Source of the DNA: Deinococcus psychrotolerans
Lineage (GTDB): Bacteria; Deinococcota; Deinococci; Deinococcales; Deinococcaceae
Reading direction: 5' to 3'
DNA: 64,000 bases
Assembly: GCF_003860465.1 (NCBI RefSeq)
Contig: NZ_CP034183.1
Span: 2,621,501-2,685,500, forward strand
A program made the position numbers and the translations under genes. Below are positions 45,288 to 54,117 of the stretch, in pieces; positions within the stretch are counted from its first letter, which is position 1, and each line of letters opens with the position of its first letter. The notes under the pieces were generated by a model. The model worked only from the letters and a program-made list of their open reading frames with translations, had not been told where the DNA came from and searched no databases.

Positions 45288-46262
45288 ATGACGAACGCTC
45301 AACCTTCACAGCCCCAGCCTTCAGAGCACGATGTGGTGATTATCGGCGGCGGCCCCGCTGGACTGACGGCGGCGATTTATACGGGCCGCGCCAGCCTGAA
45401 CACCATCATTTTGGAAAAAGGTTTACCGGGCGGCCAGATCGCCCAGACCGAAGAAGTCGAGAATTATCCGGGCTTCCCAGAGCCGATCAGCGGCCCCGAA
45501 CTCGCCCAGCGGATGACCGAGCAAGCCGAGCGGTTCGGCGCAAAAATTGAAATGGAAGAAGTGCAGGGTGTGGAGCATCACCCGCACGGCGGCTTTTTGG
45601 TCAGGGGCTACAGCGGCACCTACCACGCCAAAGCGGTGATTTTGGCGACCGGCGCAAATCCCAAGCGCCTCTATGTGCCGGGCGAGGAGCAGTTCTGGGG
45701 CAAGGGCGTCAGCACCTGCGCCACCTGCGACGGCTTTTTTTACCGGGGCAAAAAAGTGGTGGTCGTCGGTGGGGGAGACGCTGCCGTGGAAGAAGGCCTG
45801 TTCCTGACCAAGTTCGCCGATGAAGTCACCCTGATTCACCGCCGCGACACCTTGCGGGCCAACAAAGTCGCTCAGGCCCGCGCCCTGGCGAATCCCAAAA
45901 TGAAGTTCGTCTGGGACACCGCCGTCGAAGCTATTATCGGTGAAGACAGCGTCAGCGCTGTGCAGCTCAAGAACCTCAAAACCGGCGAGGAAAGCCGCTT
46001 TGACACCGATGGCGTGTTTATTTTTATCGGCCATGTGCCCAACACCGAGTTCCTGAAAGGCGTCGTGAAGCTGCGCGAAGACGGTTACGTGGACGTGCGC
46101 GACGACATCTTTACCAGCGTGCCGGGTATGTTCGCGGCGGGCGACATCAGCGATTATGTCTACCGTCAACTCGCCACCAGTGTCGGCGCGGGCACGCGGG
46201 CGGCCATGAGCGTGGAACGGATGCTCGCCGCGCTGGAGCTGGAAGAAAGCGCGGCGGACTGA
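45288..46262 (+). CDS. trxB: thioredoxin-disulfide reductase
   Basis: The protein has 324 residues. The FAD motif [20 protein letters not shown], the redox-active CATCDG, the NADPH-binding [20 protein letters not shown] and the C-terminal [10 protein letters not shown] are all present. It reduces thioredoxin with NADPH in the cytoplasm. The ATG lies 6 nt after a TAAGCT box. A 7-bp inverted repeat further upstream may be a redox regulator site. The next gene (RluA-like) follows within a few nucleotides. Confidence 0.96.
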   Translation: MTNAQPSQPQPSEHDVVIIGGGPAGLTAAIYTGRASLNTIILEKGLPGGQIAQTEEVENYPGFPEPISGPELAQRMTEQAERFGAKIEMEEVQGVEHHPHGGFLVRGYSGTYHAKAVILATGANPKRLYVPGEEQFWGKGVSTCATCDGFFYRGKKVVVVGGGDAAVEEGLFLTKFADEVTLIHRRDTLRANKVAQARALANPKMKFVWDTAVEAIIGEDSVSAVQLKNLKTGEESRFDTDGVFIFIGHVPNTEFLKGVVKLREDGYVDVRDDIFTSVPGMFAAGDISDYVYRQLATSVGAGTRAAMSVERMLAALELEESAAD

Positions 46263-46266
46263 AGCC

Positions 46267-47016
46267 CTGAGTTCACCGAAACCTTCCGACAAGCCCGGCG
46301 TCGCCTTTGAGCATCCTGATTTTTATGTCATCAGCAAGCCTGCGCTGTGGCTGACCCATCCGGTACGCGCCCGCGTGGATGTGCCGGATGTCTTGACTTT
46401 TTTGCAGCGCGAAACTGGCGAAATGAAGGTGGCCCCGCCTCACCGCTTAGACCGCGAAACCAGCGGAGCGCAGGTGTTTTCCCGCGACACCGACAGCGCT
46501 AGGCGCTTTTTCACTCTCTTTAAAGAACATCTGGTCGGCAAGAGCTACCTCGCTGTCGTTCACGGCTCGCCCAATTGGGACGCGTACACGCTGGACGCGC
46601 CGCTGGGCTTTGTCGGTCTGACCGGCAGCAACCAAATCCAGATTCGGCAGGGCGTGGTGCCGGACGGCAAACCGGCCACCACTGAATTCAAGGTGCTGGG
46701 TCGCCGAAACGGGTTTGCGCTGATTCACGCTTTTCCCCGCTCCGGGCGGCTTCACCAGATTCGGGCGCACCTGTCGCATCTGGGGTTGCCGATGGTCGGC
46801 GACAAGATTTATGGTCGCGACCCCGAGGTGTTCTTGGACTTTATCCAGAGCGGGCAAACGGACGAGCTGACCCGGCGGTTGCTGCTGCCCCGCCAAGCTC
46901 TGCACGCCCACAGCATCTCGTTCGGCTGGGACGGAGCGCAGGTGCGGGTGGAAGTGCCATTGGCGGCGGATTTGCAAGCGTTTTGGGATGGGCTCGGAGA
47001 GGGCCAAGAAGCTTGA
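46267..47016 (+). CDS. RluA-family pseudouridine synthase, apparent CTG start
   Basis: About 249 residues if read from the CTG at 46267. The catalytic motif [17 protein letters not shown] (active-site Asp) and [20 protein letters not shown] are RluA signatures. The family's N-terminal motif is present as [14 protein letters not shown], but it lies upstream of the first conventional start (GTG 46375). Between the preceding in-frame stop and that GTG there is no ATG, GTG or TTG. The frame's CTG, 4 nt after the trxB stop, is the best start. It isomerises uridine in rRNA or tRNA; the target is unknown. Confidence 0.8.
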   Translation: MSSPKPSDKPGVAFEHPDFYVISKPALWLTHPVRARVDVPDVLTFLQRETGEMKVAPPHRLDRETSGAQVFSRDTDSARRFFTLFKEHLVGKSYLAVVHGSPNWDAYTLDAPLGFVGLTGSNQIQIRQGVVPDGKPATTEFKVLGRRNGFALIHAFPRSGRLHQIRAHLSHLGLPMVGDKIYGRDPEVFLDFIQSGQTDELTRRLLLPRQALHAHSISFGWDGAQVRVEVPLAADLQAFWDGLGEGQEA

Positions 47017-47066
47017 TCCCTGCCTGCTCCCGTTTCGCGTTGCCACTTACCGCCCACCACTCCCTG

Positions 47067-47072
47067 TAAACT
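47067..47072 (+). promoter_or_regulatory. -10 box of the aminotransferase gene
   Basis: TAAACT lies 5 nt before the ATG at 47078. Confidence 0.4.
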
Positions 47073-47077
47073 CCCTT

Positions 47078-48247
47078 ATGACCAACACTGCTCATCCCTA
47101 CGACACCGTTTTGCCGGATTCTCTGCGCCACGCCGATAATTACAAATGGACGAAGTTCGGCGATGACGTGTTGCCGATGTGGGTGGCCGATATGGATTTT
47201 CCAGTGGCCCCAGCTATTCTCAGCGCCCTGCAAGGCCGGCTGAGCCGCTCGGTAGGCTACCCCCAAATGCCCGGCGACCCCACGCTGAAGGCCCAATTGA
47301 TTGCCAAACTCGCCAAGGACGGCCTGAGTGATTTGACATCCGAAGGCGTGGCTTTTTTGCCTGGCGTGGTGCCCGGCCTCTACGCCGCCGTGCAGGCCCT
47401 GACCGAGGTCGGCGACGAGGTGCTGACGGTCACGCCGACTTACCCGCCGTTTCTGAGTGCCACCACTGATCAGGGGCGGGTGCTGAACGCCGTGAAACTG
47501 ATCGAGGGCAAAGCAGGTTGGACGATGGATTTTGCGGCGTTGGAAGCCGCCATCACTCCCAAAACCAAGTTGCTGATGCTGTGTCACCCGCACAATCCAA
47601 CCGGACGGGTCTGGACGCGCTCCGAGTTGGAGCAGTTGGCTGAGTTCGTTCTCAAGCACAAGTTATACGTCGTCACCGACGAGTTGCACGCCGATTTGCG
47701 TTTTTCGGACGCGCCGGACTACGTTCCGTTCGCGGCCATCAGTCCCGAAGTTGCTCAGCGCACCATCACGCTGACGGGGCCGTGCAAGGCCTACAACACG
47801 GCGGGCCTCAGCATCGGCGCGATGATCAGCCACAACCCCGACTTGGTTGCCAAGCTGGAAAAAACCACCCACGGCACCATGGGCCACCCCAGCGCCCTGA
47901 GCGTCACCATGTGGCAAGCCGCGCTGAGCGGCGGGGCCGAGTGGCTGGCCGACACGCTGAAGTATCTCCAGGCCAACCGCGACTTCCTGAGTGAATTTAT
48001 GGCCCGCGAGCTGCCGCAGGTGCCGTACACGCCGCCGGAAGCGACTTACCTCGCGTGGCTGGACTTGCGCTCGCATCCCCGCGCCGCCGACATCCAACAA
48101 TTTTTGCTGGAAGAAGCCAAGCTGGCGCTGAACGATGGCCTGACCTTTGGCGAGGGGTATCAGGGCTTCGTGCGCCTCAATTTTGCCACCAGCCGTGAGC
48201 TGCTGCAAGACGGCCTGGAGCGGCTGGCAAAAGCCGTCAAGGCGTAA
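47078..48247 (+). CDS. MalY/PatB-family aminotransferase (PLP, likely cystathionine beta-lyase type)
   Basis: The protein has 389 residues. VLPMWVADMDFPVAPAILSAL is the MalY/PatB N-terminal signature. PLP-fold features are CHPHNPTGRVWT, VVTDELHADLRF and the Lys-containing TGPCKAYNTAGLSIG, where the Lys forms the Schiff base. Members cleave C-S bonds (cystathionine, cysteine conjugates) or transaminate. The long upstream reading from 46988 overlaps the RluA gene and is rejected. The ATG lies 5 nt after a TAAACT box. Confidence 0.9.
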   Translation: MTNTAHPYDTVLPDSLRHADNYKWTKFGDDVLPMWVADMDFPVAPAILSALQGRLSRSVGYPQMPGDPTLKAQLIAKLAKDGLSDLTSEGVAFLPGVVPGLYAAVQALTEVGDEVLTVTPTYPPFLSATTDQGRVLNAVKLIEGKAGWTMDFAALEAAITPKTKLLMLCHPHNPTGRVWTRSELEQLAEFVLKHKLYVVTDELHADLRFSDAPDYVPFAAISPEVAQRTITLTGPCKAYNTAGLSIGAMISHNPDLVAKLEKTTHGTMGHPSALSVTMWQAALSGGAEWLADTLKYLQANRDFLSEFMARELPQVPYTPPEATYLAWLDLRSHPRAADIQQFLLEEAKLALNDGLTFGEGYQGFVRLNFATSRELLQDGLERLAKAVKA

Positions 48248-48259
48248 GCGAGGCCGCTC

Positions 48260-48697
48260 TCAAGTGGTGTTTGCAAACTGCGCCAAATGCTCACGGCGCA
48301 GTTTTTGCATTCCCTCGCCAACGCTGTTTTCAGTGCGGGGCAAACTGGACTCCTGCCGGTACGCCTCGCCCACCGGACGGTACTCGAAACTCCACTCGCT
48401 GATGGCCAGCACAATGGGCAGCAGGGCAATTCCTTTCTCGGTCAAGCTGTAAATCACTTTTTGCAAGTGGCTGGGATCATCCGCCTTGGTGATGACGCCC
48501 TCCGCGAGCAGCATTTTGAGGCGGTCTGCCAGAATATTCGACGAAATACCCTCGGCAGAATGGAGAAGCTCGCGGTAATGCCGTTTGCCGTTGAACATCA
48601 AATCGCGCACGATCAGCAGCGTCCATTTATCGCCGAAAATATCCAGACCCAGACTGACCGGGCAGCCTGATCTGGGTTGTTGAGACGGTTGGGCCAT
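48260..48697 (-). CDS. HxlR-family transcriptional regulator
   Basis: About 145 residues from the ATG read from 48697, fixed by AGGAGA at 7-nt spacing. The conserved CPVSLGLDIFGDKWTLLIVRDL is the HxlR opening with its N-terminal cysteine, followed by the winged helix FNGKRHYRELLHSAEGISSNILADRL. HxlR proteins often respond to electrophiles or oxidants through that Cys. It is divergent from the SDR-AKR-AKR run and probably controls it through repeats in the 122-nt spacer. Confidence 0.92.
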   Translation of the reverse strand: MAQPSQQPRSGCPVSLGLDIFGDKWTLLIVRDLMFNGKRHYRELLHSAEGISSNILADRLKMLLAEGVITKADDPSHLQKVIYSLTEKGIALLPIVLAISEWSFEYRPVGEAYRQESSLPRTENSVGEGMQKLRREHLAQFANTT

Positions 48698-48710
48698 GCT
48701 TGATTCTCCT

Positions 48711-48781
48711 ACTGCTTGCATTATCGCAGCAGTTCGGCTAAGGTTCAACTGGTTGTAAAACGCAACTGCTTTTGAAGCAGT
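48711..48781. promoter_or_regulatory. paired inverted repeats in the HxlR-SDR spacer
   Basis: ACTGCTT (48765-48771) and AAGCAGT (48775-48781) flank a 3-nt centre. A second copy, ACTGCT (48711-48716) and AGCAGT (48728-48733), lies closer to the regulator. They are candidate operators for the HxlR protein. Confidence 0.55.
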
Positions 48782-48819
48782 GTCCATCCTTATTTCGCTC
48801 AGCATCAGGAGGCTTTACC

Positions 48820-49620
48820 ATGCAAACCAATTCAGAACTTCTCTCCAGTCTGCCCACCGATACCCGTTTAGCAGGCCAAACGGCCGTTGTCACCGGCTCG
48901 ACCAGCGGTATCGGTGAGGCGATCGCCCGTGTGCTGGCCGCATCAGGAGCCGAAGTGGTCGTCAGTGGACGTGACGCTGCCCGCGCTCAGGGCGTGGTGG
49001 ACGCGATAATCCAAGCGGGAGGCAAGGCGCAGGCGGTGGCCGCCGATCTGGCCGGTTCGTATGCCGATCTGCGCCGCTTCGTGCAGGAAGCCACGGCAGC
49101 GCTGGGCGGTCAGGTGGACATTCTGGTCAACAATGCGGGCGTTTATCCGGTCATGCCCACTGAGGCACTGCCCGACGCCGACCTTGACGCCATCTTGAAC
49201 ACCAATATCCGCGCTCCACATGTGCTGGTGGGAGCGGTTGCGCTGCAGATGGTCAAGCGCGGTTCGGGCCATATCGTTAACATCGGCTCTTGGATGGGCC
49301 GCGTCGGAACGGCCAACGGCGCGATGTATACGGCCTCCAAAGCGGCTGTCGAGCAGATGACCCGTAACTGGGCAGCCGAATACGGCCCGCGTGGAGTGCG
49401 TGTCAATACGGTGGCCCCCGGCGCGACCCTGACGCCCGGCAATGCTGCCTTCAGTGCGGTATTGGACGCCATGACGAGCGGCACCGTAGCGGGACGGCCC
49501 GTTCGCCCGATTGACATTGCCTATGCCGTGCGCTTTTTGGTTTCGGATGAAGCCGCCTTTCTTCACGGCAGTATTTTGGACGTGGACGGCGGGATGGTGA
49601 ATACTCGGCTCAAGTTCTAA
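48820..49620 (+). CDS. short-chain dehydrogenase/reductase
   Basis: The protein has 266 residues. TAVVTGSTSGIGEAIARVLAA, DILVNNAGVYPVMP, VNIGSW (catalytic Ser region) and YTASKAAVEQMTRNWAAEYG (YxxxK) are classical SDR motifs. It is fixed by AGGAGG (48807-48812) 7 nt before the ATG. It is first in the run with two aldo/keto reductases and divergent from an HxlR regulator, which suggests aldehyde or quinone detoxification. Confidence 0.92.
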   Translation: MQTNSELLSSLPTDTRLAGQTAVVTGSTSGIGEAIARVLAASGAEVVVSGRDAARAQGVVDAIIQAGGKAQAVAADLAGSYADLRRFVQEATAALGGQVDILVNNAGVYPVMPTEALPDADLDAILNTNIRAPHVLVGAVALQMVKRGSGHIVNIGSWMGRVGTANGAMYTASKAAVEQMTRNWAAEYGPRGVRVNTVAPGATLTPGNAAFSAVLDAMTSGTVAGRPVRPIDIAYAVRFLVSDEAAFLHGSILDVDGGMVNTRLKF

Positions 49621-49692
49621 GCCAGAACCTTGAATCAGAACCGCTTAAGAACCTCCGAAACTGATTTGTTTAGTCGCTTCAAAGGAGAACCC

Positions 49693-50586
49693 ATGAACGA
49701 TTCCACCTTACCCGCCGCCCAAGCTGGAACATTTACCCTCGCTGGCCGCACTGTCAACCGGATGGGCTACGGCGCTATGCAACTGGCTGGAAAAGGCGTC
49801 TTCGGCCCGCCACGCGACATGGACGTGGCGCTGGCTGTACTGCGCGAAGCTTTGCAACTTGGCGTCAATCATATAGACACCAGCGATTATTACGGGCCGC
49901 ACGTCACCAATCAGATTCTCAAAGACGCGCTGCACCCTTACCCAGATGACCTGCTGATCGTCACCAAGATCGGCGCACGCCGCCCCGCCGACGGCTCATG
50001 GGTGGGGGCCATGTCGCGCCAAGAGCTTATAGACGGTGTCCACAGTAATTTGAAAAATCTCGGTCTAGAAGCGCTGGACGTCGTCAATCTCCGCATGATG
50101 GGCGGCGGGGAAGATCACGGGCCAGTCGAGGAATCTGTCGCGGAGCCGCTGACTGTGCTGGCCGAACTGCAACAGCAGGGGCTGATTCGTCATCTCGGCC
50201 TGAGCAACGTCACCGCCGCGCAGCTCGCTGAGGCGCAGACCATCGCCCCAGTTGTTTGCGTGCAGAACCTGTACAACGTGGCGCACCGCGATGACGACGC
50301 CTTAATTGACGATCTGGCGCGGCAGGGCATTGCGTATGTGCCGTTTTTCCCGCTGGGTGGTTTCTCGCCGCTTCAATCGGGCACGCTGAACGCGGTGGCC
50401 GCTCGGCTTGAGACCTCACCCAACGCGGTGGCGCTGGCGTGGCTGCTCCAGCGTTCGCCCAATATTTTGCTGATTCCGGGCACCTCTTCGGTGGTCCACT
50501 TGCGCGAGAACGTCGCGGCGGCTTCGTTGACCCTCTCCGAGAAGGACTTGGCCGAGCTAGAGACCATCAGCGTCCAGTCAAACTGA
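49693..50586 (+). CDS. aldo/keto reductase
   Basis: The protein has 297 residues starting after AAAGGAG. The motifs GVNHIDTSDYYGPHVTNQIL (Asp/Tyr of the catalytic tetrad), DLLIVTKIGARRP and the C-terminal ILLIPGTSSVVHLRENVAA mark the AKR family. It resembles the YdbC/oxidoreductase subgroup. It reduces carbonyls with NADPH. It is the second gene of the HxlR-linked run. Confidence 0.92.
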   Translation: MNDSTLPAAQAGTFTLAGRTVNRMGYGAMQLAGKGVFGPPRDMDVALAVLREALQLGVNHIDTSDYYGPHVTNQILKDALHPYPDDLLIVTKIGARRPADGSWVGAMSRQELIDGVHSNLKNLGLEALDVVNLRMMGGGEDHGPVEESVAEPLTVLAELQQQGLIRHLGLSNVTAAQLAEAQTIAPVVCVQNLYNVAHRDDDALIDDLARQGIAYVPFFPLGGFSPLQSGTLNAVAARLETSPNAVALAWLLQRSPNILLIPGTSSVVHLRENVAAASLTLSEKDLAELETISVQSN

Positions 50587-50746
50587 GGTCACAACCCGCC
50601 CTTGAACGCCACGCCCTCTGCTCCTGCTTTCGGTCAGCAGGAAAGTCGTGAGGTCGACTGGCGAAGCAACTCCAATTTTGGCTTGCGGCTGTATGCAAAA
50701 CAACGGCAATGAAACCGACTTGCTGACTTGCCCCAAAGGAGAACGC

Positions 50747-51799
50747 ATGACCCTCGCCGATTACCGCACGCTGGGCCGCTCCGGCCTGATCGTCAGCCCG
50801 CTGGCGCTCGGCACCATGACCTACGGCGCTCAGCGCTGGGGTTCACCCGACGACGTATCCGAGGCGATTTTCAACGCTTACGTGGACGCGGGCGGCAACT
50901 TTTTTGACAGCGCTGACACTTATGCCAAAGGCCGCAGCGAGGAACTCCTGGGCCAGTACGTCAATAAGCGCGGTCTGCGCGAACAGGTGGTGCTGGCCAC
51001 CAAGTTCACCTGGAACGCCGTGCCGGGCGTGCCGGTGATGAGCGGCAACAGCCGCAAGAACATTTACCGGGCGCTGGACGGATCGTTAAAGCGCCTCGGC
51101 ACCGATTACATCGATCTGTACTGGCTGCACCACTGGGACTTGGTGACCCCAGTGGAGGAAGTGCTGCAAACGCTGGGCGATCTGGTGCGGGCGGGCCGGA
51201 TTCGCTATTTCGGCTTTTCCAATGTGCCGGCCTGGTACGCGGCGCAGGCGGCCACGCTGTCGCAAGTTCACGGCGTGCCCGGCCCGATTGCTCTGCAACT
51301 CGAATACTCGCTGACCGAACGGGGCTTGGAGCGTGAACACGCCGGAGCTGCCCAGCAGTTTGGGCTGGGCATCACGCCCTGGAGTCCGCTGGCGGCGGGC
51401 TTTTTGGCAGGCAAGTACCTGCGCGAAACCCAGGGAGCCAGCGGCGAGGGCAGGCTCAGCGGCCCCAATCCGTTCGGCGACTCCAAGTTCACCGAATCTA
51501 ATTGGGCGGTGCTGGACGTGCTGAGAGCCGTGGCCGACGAGGTGCAGCGCCCAGCCGCGCAGGTGGCTTTGGCTTGGGCTTCAGCGCAACCAGCCATCAC
51601 TTCGCTGATTATTGGGGCCAGCAAAGTCGCGCAACTTGAAGACAATCTGGCCTCGCTGGAGATCATGCTGACGCCTCAGCAGCTTGAGCGCCTAGACAAG
51701 GCCAGCGCTCTGACACCCTCCACGCCGTCGTCTCTCCTCGCGCCCGGCATCAAAAAAATGATTTTTGGTGGTGCAACGGTGCGGGGCTGGCAGGAATAA
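50747..51799 (+). CDS. aldo/keto reductase
   Basis: The protein has 350 residues, with AAAGGAG before the ATG at 50747. RTLGRSGLIVSPLALGTMTYG, GGNFFDSADTYAKGRSEEL and VVLATKFTW fit the AKR family; a second half motif is SLIIGASKVAQLEDNLASL. It resembles AKR11/13-type (YajO/Tas-like) reductases. It is the third gene of the run. The 160-nt gap to the preceding AKR has no clear terminator. Confidence 0.92.
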   Translation: MTLADYRTLGRSGLIVSPLALGTMTYGAQRWGSPDDVSEAIFNAYVDAGGNFFDSADTYAKGRSEELLGQYVNKRGLREQVVLATKFTWNAVPGVPVMSGNSRKNIYRALDGSLKRLGTDYIDLYWLHHWDLVTPVEEVLQTLGDLVRAGRIRYFGFSNVPAWYAAQAATLSQVHGVPGPIALQLEYSLTERGLEREHAGAAQQFGLGITPWSPLAAGFLAGKYLRETQGASGEGRLSGPNPFGDSKFTESNWAVLDVLRAVADEVQRPAAQVALAWASAQPAITSLIIGASKVAQLEDNLASLEIMLTPQQLERLDKASALTPSTPSSLLAPGIKKMIFGGATVRGWQE

Positions 51800-51825
51800 G
51801 CACGGTTGAGTTACCCGCTCGGCGC

Positions 51826-51831
51826 TAACTT
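51826..51831 (+). promoter_or_regulatory. -10 box of mutM
   Basis: TAACTT lies 5 nt before the ATG. A weak AAGG also precedes the start. Confidence 0.4.
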
Positions 51832-51836
51832 AAGGC

Positions 51837-52682
51837 ATGCCCGAACTGCCGGAAGTCGAAACCACTCGCCGTAAAATTGAGCCGCTCTTGGTGGGCCGCG
51901 TCCTCACGCGCATCGAGCACGACGCGCCGCACAAATACACCGACACCCACAAAGCAGAAGGCCGCACCGTGACCGGCATCGGGCGGCGCGGCAAGTATTT
52001 GCTGCTGCAACTCGCCGCCGCAAAAGCTGCCAATACAGACGCTGCTGAAGATGAATGGGGTGATTTGGAACTGCTCGTTCACCTCGGCATGACCGGCGGC
52101 TTTCGGCTGGAAGCTGGGCCGCACACCCGTGTGACGCTGCACACCGATCAGGGCGCAGTGTATTTCAATGACGCCCGCCGGTTCGGCAAAGTGGCGGTGG
52201 TGAGCCGGGGCGATTACGCCGCTTTTCCCACCCTGCATCAAATGGGGCCGGAACCGCTCACGGACGATTTCAAAGAAGCCGAGTTCGTCAAGCTGGCGGC
52301 CAGCGCCGGAGCGGTCAAGCCGTGGCTGCTCTCGCAAAAACCGGTCTCGGGCGTGGGCAACATCTACGCCGACGAGAGCTTGTGGCTCAGCCGCATTCAT
52401 CCGGCCCAGACCAAGCTCAATGCGGATGAGGCGGGGCGATTGTACGCGGCCATCCGGGAAGTGATGAAGGCGGCGGTGGAGGCGGGCGGCAGCAGTTTGG
52501 GCAGCGGCGGGGGTAACTACCGGCAGCACGACGGCGTTTCGGGCCTCTTTCAGCACGAGCACCACGTCTACGGCAAGGCGGGCCAGCCGTGCCCCCGGTG
52601 CGGCAGCGGTATCGTCAGGGTCGTGCTGGCTCAGCGCGGGACGCATTATTGCCCGCAGTGTCAGACGCGCAAAGAGCGCTAA
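51837..52682 (+). CDS. mutM: formamidopyrimidine-DNA glycosylase
   Basis: The protein has 281 residues. The catalytic N-terminus PELPEVETTRRKIEPLL starts right after Met, with Pro as nucleophile, as the family requires. The helix-two-turn-helix is seen in KPVSGVGNIYADESLWLSRI. The zinc finger is YGKAGQPCPRCGSGIVR plus THYCPQCQ. It removes 8-oxoguanine and Fapy lesions. The gene is followed by pdxH within 9 nt. Confidence 0.96.
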   Translation: MPELPEVETTRRKIEPLLVGRVLTRIEHDAPHKYTDTHKAEGRTVTGIGRRGKYLLLQLAAAKAANTDAAEDEWGDLELLVHLGMTGGFRLEAGPHTRVTLHTDQGAVYFNDARRFGKVAVVSRGDYAAFPTLHQMGPEPLTDDFKEAEFVKLAASAGAVKPWLLSQKPVSGVGNIYADESLWLSRIHPAQTKLNADEAGRLYAAIREVMKAAVEAGGSSLGSGGGNYRQHDGVSGLFQHEHHVYGKAGQPCPRCGSGIVRVVLAQRGTHYCPQCQTRKER

Positions 52683-52691
52683 CGTGGGGGC

Positions 52692-53354
52692 ATGAGCGAT
52701 TCCAAGCCGTCTTCAGATTTGACTCAGCTGCGCGTTTCGTACACCAAGGGCGAACTGCGCCGCGCCGACCTCGCCGCCTCGCCTTTGGAGCAGTTTCAAG
52801 TCTGGTTTGCCGAGGCCCAGCAGAGCCGAGTCATTGAGCCTTACGCCCTGAGCCTCGCCACCGCCAATCCAGCGGGGCGGCCCAGCGTCCGCACAGTGCT
52901 GCTGCGCGGCGCAGAAGAGCGCGGGCTGAGCTTTTACACCAATTACGACTCGCACAAGGGACATGACCTCGACGAGAATCCGCAGGCCGAGCTGCTGTTT
53001 TTCTGGCCGGATCTGGAGCGGCAGGTGCGGGTATTCGGCTCCGTTCAGCGGGTCAGTGAAGAGGAATCGGCCACCTACTTTCACAAGCGCCCCCGCGAAT
53101 CGCAACTGGCCGCCCACGCCAGTGACCCGCAGAGCGCTCCGATTGCGAACCGTGACGCCCTAGAAGCCAAACTCAGCGCTTTAGAAGCCCAGTATCCCGA
53201 AGGCCAAACCGTGCCCAAGCCCGACTTCTGGGGCGGCTACCGCCTTTTGCCTAGCGAGTGGGAGTTCTGGCAGGGCCGAGCCAACCGGATGCACGACCGC
53301 TTCGTGTACCGGCGGGCAGGGGAGAGCTGGAGCGTGGAGCGGTTGATGCCGTGA
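52692..53354 (+). CDS. pdxH: pyridoxamine/pyridoxine 5'-phosphate oxidase
   Basis: The protein has 220 residues. Family motifs are [33 protein letters not shown] and the C-terminal [24 protein letters not shown] stretch, then DRFVYRR. It oxidises PNP/PMP to PLP with FMN. A TAACGT box ends 6 nt before the ATG but overlaps the mutM stop, and a GGGGG run may act as Shine-Dalgarno, so either mode of initiation is possible. Confidence 0.95.
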   Translation: MSDSKPSSDLTQLRVSYTKGELRRADLAASPLEQFQVWFAEAQQSRVIEPYALSLATANPAGRPSVRTVLLRGAEERGLSFYTNYDSHKGHDLDENPQAELLFFWPDLERQVRVFGSVQRVSEEESATYFHKRPRESQLAAHASDPQSAPIANRDALEAKLSALEAQYPEGQTVPKPDFWGGYRLLPSEWEFWQGRANRMHDRFVYRRAGESWSVERLMP

Positions 53355-53458
53355 AGGGGAGTGGGTAGAAACAGCGGGCCTGATCTTTTCCCACCAACCG
53401 CTCACCACTCGCCGCAACTTCTCCCCTCCCAACCCCGTAACACTGGGTAGGAGGCTTC

Positions 53459-54007
53459 ATGCTGTACCTGTTTTGTTTCATTGTGGGCGGCGGGCTGCTG
53501 GCTTTTTCGGTAATCGGCGGCCATGATCACGACTTCAGCGGTGGCGGGGGTGCGGACGCGGATGCGGGCGCTGAACACGGCCTCGGCGAAGTCGCCAGCT
53601 ATTTTTCGCTGCGGGCCATCATCAGCTTCGTGGCGTTTTTCGGACTGGGCGGATTGGCGGCGCGGGGCCTGGGCCTCGGCGGGCTGACCCAACTCGGCTT
53701 CGCGCTAATTTGCGGCTTGCTGGTCGGCGCGTTCGCGGCGGTGGCGTTGCGTCTGGCCCGTACTCGCGGCGAAACCGACACTCACGCCTCCAAATTGGAA
53801 GGCCGCGTCGGTAAAGTGCTGGTGGCTCCGGCTTTGGGCCGGCTCGGCAAAGTCGAAGTCACGGTGGCTGGTCAAACCGAGCAGATGCTGGCCCGCAGTG
53901 ACGACCCGCTGCTGCCCGGCGCGTCGGTGATTGTCATCGGCATCGCCGGCGGCGTGCTGGATGTCCGGGCCTGGGAGCTGCACAGCGCCGTGAGTGAAGG
54001 CGGGTGA
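53459..54007 (+). CDS. NfeD-like membrane protein
   Basis: The protein has 182 residues. Three hydrophobic helices (about 2-19, 44-65, 71-95) are separated by a His/Asp/Gly-rich loop (GGHDHDFSGGGGADADAG) and followed by an NfeD-type OB-fold domain (LEGRVGKVLVAPALGRLGKV to VIGIAGGVLDVRAWEL). Such proteins act with flotillin-type SPFH proteins, and that gene follows at 110 nt. The start has AGGAGG upstream. Confidence 0.82.
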   Translation: MLYLFCFIVGGGLLAFSVIGGHDHDFSGGGGADADAGAEHGLGEVASYFSLRAIISFVAFFGLGGLAARGLGLGGLTQLGFALICGLLVGAFAAVALRLARTRGETDTHASKLEGRVGKVLVAPALGRLGKVEVTVAGQTEQMLARSDDPLLPGASVIVIGIAGGVLDVRAWELHSAVSEGG

Positions 54008-54117
54008 TGCCCGGCGTCCCCTATACCGCCTTTGCTGCCGCAAGCCCCGCTTGATTTCAAGGTGCTGATTCTCGACGCGCCGACGCTTCTCACCAACCCT
54101 CAAAGAAGGAATGACTT

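Noticed and set aside
46375..47016. GTG 46375 as start of the RluA-type gene
   Set aside because: It would remove the conserved N-terminal [14 protein letters not shown] region that belongs to the family fold.
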